Source of the DNA: Rhodobiaceae bacterium
Lineage (GTDB): Bacteria; Pseudomonadota; Alphaproteobacteria; Rhizobiales; Tepidamorphaceae
DNA: 64,000 bases
Direction: 5' to 3'
Assembly (NCBI GenBank): GCA_020637895.1
Contig: JACKJP010000004.1
Span: 62,001 to 126,000 of the forward strand
In this document: positions 52,023 to 59,392 of the stretch, piece by piece
Layout: each line of letters opens with the position of its first letter
Numbering within the stretch: position 1 is the stretch's first letter
Notes under the pieces: generated by a model
Told to the model about the DNA's origin: nothing
The model's input: the letters and a program-made list of their open reading frames with translations, nothing else
Databases searched by the model: none
Position numbers and translations under genes: made by a program

Positions 52023-53147
52023 ATGGGCGCCAAAAAGGTGCTGGTGGCAGGAGCGTCGGGTCTCGTCGGCTATGCCGCTTTCAAGAATTTCGCGCTCAAT
52101 GGCAATTGCGAGGTCATCGCGCTTTCCCGTCGCGCACCGGCCGAAACGCACGGCGCCAGATTCGTTTCGCTGGACCTCCTCGACCGGGATGCCTGCGCCA
52201 GGTTCATCGAACAGAATGCGGACATTACCCATCTCGTTTTTGCCGCAGTGCACGAGCAGGCCTCCGTCGTTGCCGGCTGGCGCGATGAAGACCAGATCGA
52301 AACAAACGACCGGATGTTCCGCAACATTCTCGATCCGCTGGACAGGGTCGCGACAGGCCTGCGTCACGTGACCATCCTGCAGGGCACCAAAGCCTACGGC
52401 GTGCACGTACGTAAGCTGAAGAATCCCGCACGGGAAAACCGCGACGAAATGCACGAGCAGCCGAATTTCTACTGGCGGCAGGAAAACCATCTGAAGGCGA
52501 CGGCAAAGGGCCGGAACTGGCACTGGACGATCATGCGCCCGGTCCACATCTTCGGCGAGGCAATGGGCAGTTCGCTCAATCCCATCACCGCGATCGGGGT
52601 CTATGCCGCCGTGATGAAGGAAGAAGGCAGGCGCCTCGACTTTCCCGGTGGTGCGCCACGCATTTCACAGGCTATCGATTCAGAGATTCTGGCGCGTGCG
52701 ATCGCCTGGGCCGGCGAGGCCGAAGCCGCCCGCAACGAGATCTTTAACATCGCCAACGGCGATGTCTTCACCTGGGAGAATGTCTGGCCGGCCATCGCCG
52801 ACGCCCTCGGGATCGAGCCGGGTGAGCACAGGCCGATGGCGCTTTCCAGCGTCATGCCCGGAAAGGCGGAGGTCTGGGAGAGAGTGAGGCAGAAACATGC
52901 CCTCAAGGCGCCGCCGCTGGAAAGCTTCGTGCATACTTCCTTCCAGCTCACCGACTACACCTTTCGGTACGGGATTACCGAACCCGAAACGGCGCTGGTT
53001 TCCACGGTGAAGCTGCACCGCGCCGGCTTCTGCGAGGAGATCGATACCGAAGACATGTTCCGCAAATGGTTCGGCCGCTTCCAGAAGGAGGGCCTGCTGC
53101 CAATGCCCGAAGCGTCTGGCCCGGGCAAGAAGAGAGCAACCGCATGA
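52023..53147 (+). CDS. PRISE-family enone reductase (progesterone 5-beta-reductase/iridoid synthase-like)
   Basis: A 374-residue atypical SDR. The cofactor loop GASGLVGYAAF is at residues 10-20. The family-specific catalytic residues are present: Lys123 in LQGTKAYG and Tyr150 in NFYWRQEN, as in plant progesterone 5-beta-reductase and iridoid synthase. Such enzymes reduce activated C=C bonds of enones with NADPH. The start at 52023 follows GGAGGAAACACGG. The stop overlaps the E1 alpha start (ATGA), so it is coupled to the 2-oxoacid dehydrogenase-like genes. Suggests an enone intermediate. Confidence 0.87.
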   Translation: MGAKKVLVAGASGLVGYAAFKNFALNGNCEVIALSRRAPAETHGARFVSLDLLDRDACARFIEQNADITHLVFAAVHEQASVVAGWRDEDQIETNDRMFRNILDPLDRVATGLRHVTILQGTKAYGVHVRKLKNPARENRDEMHEQPNFYWRQENHLKATAKGRNWHWTIMRPVHIFGEAMGSSLNPITAIGVYAAVMKEEGRRLDFPGGAPRISQAIDSEILARAIAWAGEAEAARNEIFNIANGDVFTWENVWPAIADALGIEPGEHRPMALSSVMPGKAEVWERVRQKHALKAPPLESFVHTSFQLTDYTFRYGITEPETALVSTVKLHRAGFCEEIDTEDMFRKWFGRFQKEGLLPMPEASGPGKKRATA

Positions 53148-54133
53148 CCAAGCCAAGGACGGAAGGCGCCAATCTCCCGGCAGACAAGCTCGCCGAGCTT
53201 TACCGGACGATGCGCCTCATTCGCGATTTTGAAGAGAGCATGATCAAGTTCCAGAAGGCCGGCGAACTTCCCGGCCCCGTCCATCTCTGCATCGGTCAGG
53301 AAGCCGTCGCGACCGGCATCTGCGATCACCTGGACGACACCGACTACATTGCATCGACGCATCGCGGCCATGGCCATTTCATCGCGAAGGGCGGCGATCC
53401 CGCGCTGATGATGGCGGAGGTCTTTGGACGCGTCGATGGCATCTGCCAGGGCAAGGGCGGCTCGATGCATGCGGCCGACTTTTCCAAGGGCATCCTCGGC
53501 GCGAATGGCATCGTCGCAGGCGGCGTCGGCCTTGCAACGGGTGCCGCCTATGCCTGCCAGCTCGCCGGCAAGGGTCAGGTCTCCGTCGTGTTCTTCGGCG
53601 ATGGCGCGGCAGCGCAGGGCGTCATCAGCGAAGCGCTCAATGTGGCGTCGCTCTGGAAGCTGCCGCTTCTTCTGGTTTGCGAGAATAACGGCTATTCGGA
53701 ATTCTCTCCCTACAACACCGTCAATGCCGGTGAAATCGCCGACCGCGGCGCTGCTTTCAAGGTGCCGTCCATCCAGGTCGACGGCAACGACATGGTCACA
53801 ATGTGGCGGACGGCCCGCACCGCGGTGGAACGGGCACGCGCCGGCGAGGGCCCAACACTGATCGAGGCGCAGACCTACCGCCACCGCGGGCACGTCGAAT
53901 ATGAGGATACGTTCCTCACCAAGCCCTACCGGAGCGAGGAAGAGGTCGAAGCCTGGAAGGCGAAGGACCCCCTGCCCCGCTTCCGCGATTATCTGGTCTC
54001 GGGCGAGCTGGTTCCTTCTGAGGACCTCGATGCGATCGACGCAGACACGGCATCGATCATCAGGAATGCCGCCGACTTCGCGCGCAACAGCCCCTGGCCC
54101 GAACCGGGCGACGCACTCAAGCACATGTTTTAA
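53144..54133 (+). CDS. thiamine-diphosphate dehydrogenase E1 alpha subunit (PDH/acetoin dehydrogenase type)
   Basis: A 329-residue E1 alpha subunit. The thiamine-diphosphate motif starts with GDG at 152-154 and ends with NN at 181-182. RHRGHVEYED and STHRGHGH supply typical active-site histidines. It forms a heterotetramer with the beta subunit encoded 12 bases downstream, decarboxylating a 2-oxoacid or cleaving an acyloin and passing the acyl group to a lipoyl arm. The same operon carries a lipoyl domain but no acyltransferase E2. Length is close to acetoin dehydrogenase AcoA. Confidence 0.92.
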   Translation: MTKPRTEGANLPADKLAELYRTMRLIRDFEESMIKFQKAGELPGPVHLCIGQEAVATGICDHLDDTDYIASTHRGHGHFIAKGGDPALMMAEVFGRVDGICQGKGGSMHAADFSKGILGANGIVAGGVGLATGAAYACQLAGKGQVSVVFFGDGAAAQGVISEALNVASLWKLPLLLVCENNGYSEFSPYNTVNAGEIADRGAAFKVPSIQVDGNDMVTMWRTARTAVERARAGEGPTLIEAQTYRHRGHVEYEDTFLTKPYRSEEEVEAWKAKDPLPRFRDYLVSGELVPSEDLDAIDADTASIIRNAADFARNSPWPEPGDALKHMF

Positions 54134-54145
54134 GGACAGACGACC

Positions 54146-55126
54146 GTGGCTCGCAAACGATTGATGCACGCCATCCACGAGGCTTTCGTGGAAGAAATGG
54201 AACGCGACGAACGCGTCGTGATCTTCGGCGAAGACGTCGAGATATCGCTGTTTGGCGATACGGCCGGGCTTGCCGACCGCTTCGGCCAGATGCGCGTCCG
54301 AAATACACCGATCTGCGAAAATGTGATGACCGGCATGGCCGCGGGTGCCGCCGCTGCGGGCTATCGGCCCGTTTGCCACCTGATGTTCGGCAACTTCATC
54401 TATACCGGCTTCGACGCCATCGCCAATCAGGTCTCCAAGCTTCGCTACATGACCGCCGGACAGATCAAGCTGCCGCTGGTCTACTTCGCCGTCTACGGCG
54501 GCGGACGCTCGGCATCCGCGCAGCATTCGGACGTCATGTACCCGGCCCTCATGAACCTCGGCGGTATCAAGGTTGCCGTCCCCGGTACGCCGGCAGACGC
54601 GAAGGGACTATTGAAGAGCGCGATCCGCGATGACAGCCCGGTTGTCTTCCTGATCACCGGCGGGCGCACGGGCGCGGCTGGAGAAGTTCCAGACGGCGAG
54701 CATCTCGTGCCGCTCGGCGAGGCCGATATCAAACACGAGGGCACCGATGTGACGCTGGTCGCGATGAGCGGCATGGTCGCACCTGCGCTGGTCGCCGCGC
54801 AGGAACTGGCCAAGGAGGGCGTTTCCGTCGAACTCGTCGATCCGCGCTGTGTCGTTCCGCTGGACGAAGACGCCATCCTTCGCTCCGTCTGCAAGACCGG
54901 CCGCCTCGTCATCGTCGACGAAGCCCGCGACATGTGCAGCGCCGCCAGCCACATCAGCGCAATTGCTGCAGACAAGGCATTTGAATCGCTCAAGGCACCG
55001 ATCCGCCGCGTGACCGTGCCCGATGTGGCGATCCCCTATGCGCCGGTCCTCGAAAAGCACATCCTGCCCAACAAGGATACCATCGCCGAGGCCGTCCGCG
55101 CGGTCGTCAACTACAGGAAGCAATAA
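54146..55126 (+). CDS. thiamine-diphosphate dehydrogenase E1 beta subunit
   Basis: A 326-residue E1 beta subunit (transketolase pyrimidine and C-terminal domains). Motifs include VIFGEDVEIS, the RVRNTPICE and AGAAAAGYRPVCHLMF region, and LVDPRCVVPLDEDAI in the C-terminal domain. GTG start behind AAGGACAG. The stop overlaps the lipoyl-domain ATG (TAATG). Partner of the alpha subunit; substrate not predictable, acetoin- or branched-type oxoacids being the closest families. Confidence 0.92.
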   Translation: MARKRLMHAIHEAFVEEMERDERVVIFGEDVEISLFGDTAGLADRFGQMRVRNTPICENVMTGMAAGAAAAGYRPVCHLMFGNFIYTGFDAIANQVSKLRYMTAGQIKLPLVYFAVYGGGRSASAQHSDVMYPALMNLGGIKVAVPGTPADAKGLLKSAIRDDSPVVFLITGGRTGAAGEVPDGEHLVPLGEADIKHEGTDVTLVAMSGMVAPALVAAQELAKEGVSVELVDPRCVVPLDEDAILRSVCKTGRLVIVDEARDMCSAASHISAIAADKAFESLKAPIRRVTVPDVAIPYAPVLEKHILPNKDTIAEAVRAVVNYRKQ

Positions 55127-55368
55127 TGAAAGCGACGCTGAAAATTCCCCGCCTTTCGATGAACATGGAAGAGGCGACGTTGCGCGAATGGCGCGTACAG
55201 CCCGGCGAAAGCTTCAAGGAAGGCGATCCGCTCTATTCGATAGAGACCGAGAAAGTGACCAACGAAGTCGAGGCGCCTGCTGACGGCACATTGCTGGAGA
55301 TCATCATTCCTGCCGATACCGATTGCGTGGTTGGAGACGCGGTGTGCCGCGTCGAGGTGAAGGACTGA
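55126..55368 (+). CDS. stand-alone lipoyl-domain protein
   Basis: An 80-residue single lipoyl/biotinyl domain. Lys43 in IETEKVTNEVEAP is the predicted lipoylation site, and ADGTLLEIII completes the hairpin fold. There is no peripheral-subunit-binding or acyltransferase domain, so it cannot act as a full E2. Coupled to E1 beta by overlapping stop and start. It may serve as a free swinging arm, with acyl transfer and reoxidation done by enzymes encoded elsewhere. Confidence 0.9.
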   Translation: MKATLKIPRLSMNMEEATLREWRVQPGESFKEGDPLYSIETEKVTNEVEAPADGTLLEIIIPADTDCVVGDAVCRVEVKD

Positions 55369-55400
55369 CGGCAACTGATCGCTGAATGCGGGAGATACCG

Positions 55401-57014
55401 ATGAACGACCCGAGAATGCCGGCGCGTGAAGACTGCCTCGTCAGTGAACTGCTCGACAGACGCGCGGCCACACAGGGCGACCAGACCGCAATCATATTCG
55501 AGGACGGGACATCGTGGACCTATGCCGACCTGCGCGGCAGGGTGCGCTCGTTTGCCACTGCGCTTCAGGCGCTCGGCGTCGGCTATCAGGACTATGTTCT
55601 CTCCTGGCTTCCCAACGGACCGCACGCGCTCACACTCTGGTACGCGCTGAACTATATCGGCGCGATCTACGTGCCCATTAACACGGCCTATCGCGGCACG
55701 CTGCTCGATCATGTCGTGGAGAATTCCGGCGCCTCGCTGATGATCGCGGACGAACGTCTGGTTGAGCATCTCGAAGGGCGAACATTCTCAAATCTGGCGC
55801 GGGTTGTGGTCGTTGGCGACAGGTCGAAAGGCCATCATGAGTCGATTGAATTTCTCGACGAGGCCACGCTGACATCTGCGCAGGGAGAACCGGCAAGCCC
55901 GACCGAGCCGGTCCAGCCCTGGAACACCATGATGGTGATCTACACCTCTGGAACGACGGGGCCATCCAAGGGCGTCATGATCTCCTACGTTCAGGCTGTC
56001 AGTGCCAGTCGCTCGCACTACTGGGTAACCGGCGAGGATCGCGCCCTCGTCTCCTTGCCGCTGTTCCATATTGGTGGCACGTGGCCGACCTATCGCGCCC
56101 TTGCCACTGGCGGGAGTATTGCGATGATTTCTGGATTCACAACCTCGACCTTCTGGGACACCGTGCGCGACAACCAGATCACCAACGTCACGCTCGTCTC
56201 GGCGATGGTGTCGTTTCTGGTCCGCGCGCCCGCCAGTGACGGAGATCGCGACAATACGTTGAAAACCGTCAGCGCCGTGCCCGTCAACGAGGACGCGATG
56301 AACTTCGGCAAGCGCTTTGGTGTCGACATCTATTCCTCATTCGGCATGACGGAAATCTCCGCGCCGATCACGATCGGCCCCAACCCGGATATCATCGGCA
56401 GTTGCGGACGTCCGCGAGCCGGAGTCGAAGCGCGCATCGTTGACGAGAACGATTGCGAGGTCGCTGTCGGCGAGATGGGGGAGCTGATCCTGCGATCCGA
56501 TACGCCCTGGGCGTTCAACCATGGCTACCTGAAAAATCCGGAAGGGACGGCCAGAGCCTGGCGCAACGGCTGGTTTCATACCGGCGACGGATTCAAGCGC
56601 GACGCGGATGGAAACTTCTACTTCGTGGACCGGATCAAGGACGCAATCCGGCGCCGGGGCGAGAACATTTCCGCCTACGAGGTCGAACGTGAAATTCTGG
56701 AACATGCGGCGGTTGCCCAGGCCGCGGTCGTCGGCATCAGGAGCGAGCATGGCGAAGATGAAGTCCTCGCTGTCGTCGTCCTGAAGCCGGACGCGGCGCT
56801 GACCCATCAGGAGCTGTTCGAATATCTGCAACCACGCATGGCGCACTTCATGCTGCCCCGATACATCAGGATCGCTGCGGAGCTTCCCTACACACCGACG
56901 CACAAGCTGCAGAAATACCTGCTCCGCGAATTGACACCGGACACGTGGGATAGAACGGAGGCGGGGATCGAGGTCCGCCGCCAGGCTCTTGCCGCCAAAA
57001 CGATCAGCGGCTGA
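55401..57014 (+). CDS. AMP-forming acyl-CoA ligase (CaiC-like)
   Basis: A 537-residue ANL-superfamily ligase. Motifs are IYTSGTTGPSKGVMI near residue 180, SFGMTEISA near 315, and RRGENISAYEVEREI near 420, a sequence typical of carnitine-type CaiC ligases. The C-terminal catalytic lysine segment is TPTHKLQKYLLRE, with His in place of the usual Gly before Lys. Start at 55401 has GGGAGA upstream. Follows the lipoyl gene by 32 bases. Confidence 0.92.
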   Translation: MNDPRMPAREDCLVSELLDRRAATQGDQTAIIFEDGTSWTYADLRGRVRSFATALQALGVGYQDYVLSWLPNGPHALTLWYALNYIGAIYVPINTAYRGTLLDHVVENSGASLMIADERLVEHLEGRTFSNLARVVVVGDRSKGHHESIEFLDEATLTSAQGEPASPTEPVQPWNTMMVIYTSGTTGPSKGVMISYVQAVSASRSHYWVTGEDRALVSLPLFHIGGTWPTYRALATGGSIAMISGFTTSTFWDTVRDNQITNVTLVSAMVSFLVRAPASDGDRDNTLKTVSAVPVNEDAMNFGKRFGVDIYSSFGMTEISAPITIGPNPDIIGSCGRPRAGVEARIVDENDCEVAVGEMGELILRSDTPWAFNHGYLKNPEGTARAWRNGWFHTGDGFKRDADGNFYFVDRIKDAIRRRGENISAYEVEREILEHAAVAQAAVVGIRSEHGEDEVLAVVVLKPDAALTHQELFEYLQPRMAHFMLPRYIRIAAELPYTPTHKLQKYLLRELTPDTWDRTEAGIEVRRQALAAKTISG

Positions 57015-57038
57015 ACCTGCCGGGAAGACAGGATGCGA

Positions 57039-57542
57039 TCAGGACAGTTCGTCAGCGGCCCGCCGTACCCGGGGCATGTTCTTGTTCATTCGATGTAGCA
57101 GATCGATCACCGTCGCACGTTCTGCTGCCGAGAACCCGTGAAGAAGCGCCTTCTCGCGCGCCAGAGAAACCTCGATCACCTCATTGTAGAACTCGACGCC
57201 CTTTGGCGTCAGGCTGACCTCGACCAGCGCGCCGGTATTGTGGCGGCGATAGGCGAGATCCTTCTTGATCAGAACCGAAAGGCTGCGGCTGACTACCGCC
57301 TTGTCCATGCCGAGAATGAAGCTGATTTCAGCGCCTGTACCTGTTTCGGCCATGCCGACATAGGCAAGGACGCGCCAGTCAGCCAGACCGATGCCGAACT
57401 TGTTGCCGTAGACCTTGATGCCGTCCGCCGACAGCTTGTTGTTCACCTGATTGAGCAACCCCGGCACGTAGTTGTCGAAGTCCAGCGGCATCTTCGACAT
57501 GTCGATCTTGGCCGCTGCGTTCCGCTTGGTTGTTTTTCTCAC
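57039..57542 (-). CDS. MarR-family transcriptional regulator
   Basis: A 167-residue winged-helix regulator. The recognition helix region is ISFILGMDKAVVSRSLSVLIKKDLAYR, followed by the wing and LTPKGVEFYNEV. A GTG start at 57542 with AAGGGA upstream gives the usual MarR length; the open frame extends to 57740 but lacks a ribosome site. It is convergent with the ligase and divergent from the TLP1-type thiolase at 57803, which is its likely target. Typical MarR ligands are phenolic or aromatic acids and their CoA esters. Confidence 0.88.
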   Translation of the reverse strand: MRKTTKRNAAAKIDMSKMPLDFDNYVPGLLNQVNNKLSADGIKVYGNKFGIGLADWRVLAYVGMAETGTGAEISFILGMDKAVVSRSLSVLIKKDLAYRRHNTGALVEVSLTPKGVEFYNEVIEVSLAREKALLHGFSAAERATVIDLLHRMNKNMPRVRRAADELS

Positions 57543-57802
57543 AGCTTTCCCTTCGTCATGGGTTTCGCGCACTATATCGACAGCCGCTCGCAAATCGCCA
57601 TAGACGGTCGCGGCGTGAGCCGCTATTGTTGGCTCGTCAACTATTTTACGGCTTTTTTTCATGAAGATAGAATAAAAAATTTCGACGCGCGTCGTCGCGC
57701 GGCATTGGCGGCAAGGGGCGTGCAAGAACATCGACGTCACACGGAATCAGGAAATCGAATCGCGCGGCGAAGATCGCGTGAGGAAAAGCGGGAGAGAATG
57801 GG
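57543..57802. other. 260-bp region between MarR and TLP1 thiolase
   Basis: Includes the AT-rich runs TTTTACGGCTTTTTTTC (from 57645) and AATAAAAAATTTC (from 57669) that could contain the thiolase promoter. I see no convincing MarR inverted repeat. The stretch is also open in the MarR frame up to 57740, but the residues do not resemble a MarR N-terminus. Confidence 0.4.
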
Positions 57803-59350
57803 ATGGCGGCCACTGACAGAATGCCGGTGATCATAGGTGTCGGACAGTTCGCGGACACGACATCCGATCCTGCAGCAGCGCTCAGTCCCCTGCAAATGAT
57901 GACCGAGGTGGCAAAACGCGCCGCCGACGATGCCGATGCGAGCGCAGCCATTCTGCCCAAGATCGATTCCGTTACCGTCATTCGAAGCTTTTCCGACACC
58001 GTTCCGGCGTTCCGGTCGCCGTTCGGCCGGCTGGAGAATGCGCCGTGGTCGGTCGCGCAGTCGATTGGCGCCGCCCCGAGGGAATTCATCTATCCGCCCC
58101 AGGGTGGCGATACGCCGCAAACCATGCTGGCCCGCGCCGCGAAGAAGATTGTCGAGGGAGACATCGACGCAGGTCTGATCGTCGGCAGCGAGGCATTGCG
58201 CAGCGAGCGGAATGCCAAGCGCGCCGGACTTGATCTCGACTGGAGTGAAAGCGCGCCGTTCGCGCCCGACGAGCTGGGCGGCGAATACACGCTCTATTCT
58301 CAGGCGGAAGTTGCCCACGGTATGCGGTCCGCCGTCTGCATGTATGCGCTGTTCGAACAGGCTCTCCGGCACAGCAAGGGCCTGACACTCGATCAGCGGC
58401 AGGCAGAACTTGGCAGACTGTTTGAGCCCTTTGCCAGGGTGGCTGCTGCCAACCCCTATGCGACGCGCCGCGAAGGTTATACGGCCGCAGATATCAGCAC
58501 GGTTTCGCCGACCAATCGATATGTCGGCTTTCCCTACACCAGGCTCATGACAGCGAACGCGTTCGTCGATCAGGCAGCGGCGGTCATTGTCTGCTCTTCG
58601 TCATTTGCCGATGCCGCTGGCGTTCCGGACGAAAAGCGCGTCTATCTGCATGCCGCGGCAAACGCCCACGACGAATGGCTCGTCAGCGAACGGGCAACCT
58701 TCGATCGTTCGCCGGCGATCCGGGAAATCGTGCGCGCTGTAACCGGACACGCCGGAATAGAAACCTCGAACATCTCGGATTTCGATATTTACAGCTGCTT
58801 TGCATCCGCGGTGGAAGTCGCCGCCAATGAAATCGGCATCGCGCTCGACGATCCGCGAGGGCTGACCGCGACAGGCGGCCTGCCGTTCTTTGGCGGCCCC
58901 GGCAACAACTATGTCACGCACGCGATTGCCGAGATCGTCGCACGTGCCCGTTCCAGGCCGGGCAGCTTCGGGCTGATCACAGCCAATGGCGGCCTGCTGA
59001 CGAAACATGCCGGCGGCCTCTATTCGACGACGCCGCCGCAAAGCGTTTACTTCGCCGACGGACAGGCACTGCAGAATGCCGTCAACGAAGCATCAGGCCC
59101 GAAGGTCGAGGTCATACCTGCAGCGGACGGGGAAGCAACGATCGAGACCTACACGATCGTCAACGGCAAGGAAGGTCCGGAGCGGGGTGTGATCGTCGGC
59201 CGCCTTTCCGGATCGAACAAACGCTTCCTTGCCAATACGCCCGATGATCGGGATACGCTTGAGAAACTCATGGCGACGGATGACGCCATCGGCATGGCGG
59301 GTACCGTCGCACAGGAAGGTCCGATCAATCGTTTCGTCCCAAATTTCTGA
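57803..59350 (+). CDS. thiolase-like protein type 1 (TLP1) with C-terminal domain
   Basis: A 515-residue thiolase-superfamily protein. The core has VIIGVGQFADT at the start and ALIVGSEALRS-type strands, then an additional C-terminal domain (EVIPAADGEATIETYTIVNGKEG onward, about residues 425-515) as in TLP1. The nucleophile region reads PPQGGDTPQTML, without Cys. ITANGGLLTKHAGGLYS is the family motif near residue 400. Substrate unknown; not expected to do normal thiolysis. GGGAGAGAATGGG precedes the ATG. Confidence 0.85.
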   Translation: MAATDRMPVIIGVGQFADTTSDPAAALSPLQMMTEVAKRAADDADASAAILPKIDSVTVIRSFSDTVPAFRSPFGRLENAPWSVAQSIGAAPREFIYPPQGGDTPQTMLARAAKKIVEGDIDAGLIVGSEALRSERNAKRAGLDLDWSESAPFAPDELGGEYTLYSQAEVAHGMRSAVCMYALFEQALRHSKGLTLDQRQAELGRLFEPFARVAAANPYATRREGYTAADISTVSPTNRYVGFPYTRLMTANAFVDQAAAVIVCSSSFADAAGVPDEKRVYLHAAANAHDEWLVSERATFDRSPAIREIVRAVTGHAGIETSNISDFDIYSCFASAVEVAANEIGIALDDPRGLTATGGLPFFGGPGNNYVTHAIAEIVARARSRPGSFGLITANGGLLTKHAGGLYSTTPPQSVYFADGQALQNAVNEASGPKVEVIPAADGEATIETYTIVNGKEGPERGVIVGRLSGSNKRFLANTPDDRDTLEKLMATDDAIGMAGTVAQEGPINRFVPNF

Positions 59351-59357
59351 CCGCGCG

Positions 59358-59379
59358 GCGGACCGGCCTCCCGGTCCGC
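59358..59379. terminator. hairpin between convergent TLP1 thiolase and ADP-forming ligase
   Basis: Perfect 9-bp stem GCGGACCGG / CCGGTCCGC with a 4-base loop, eight bases after the thiolase stop. No T-run on either side. Confidence 0.55.
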
Positions 59380-59392
59380 ACGCCCGTCAGGG

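Noticed and set aside
52955..54526. A 523-residue open frame on the minus strand across the E1 alpha gene
   Set aside because: It lies antisense to clearly conserved E1 alpha and beta and PRISE genes, has composition typical of a shadow frame in GC-rich DNA, and has no recognisable domain or ribosome site.
57543..57740. N-terminal extension of the MarR regulator
   Set aside because: The frame is open but the residues do not fit MarR proteins, and the GTG at 57542 has a strong ribosome site.
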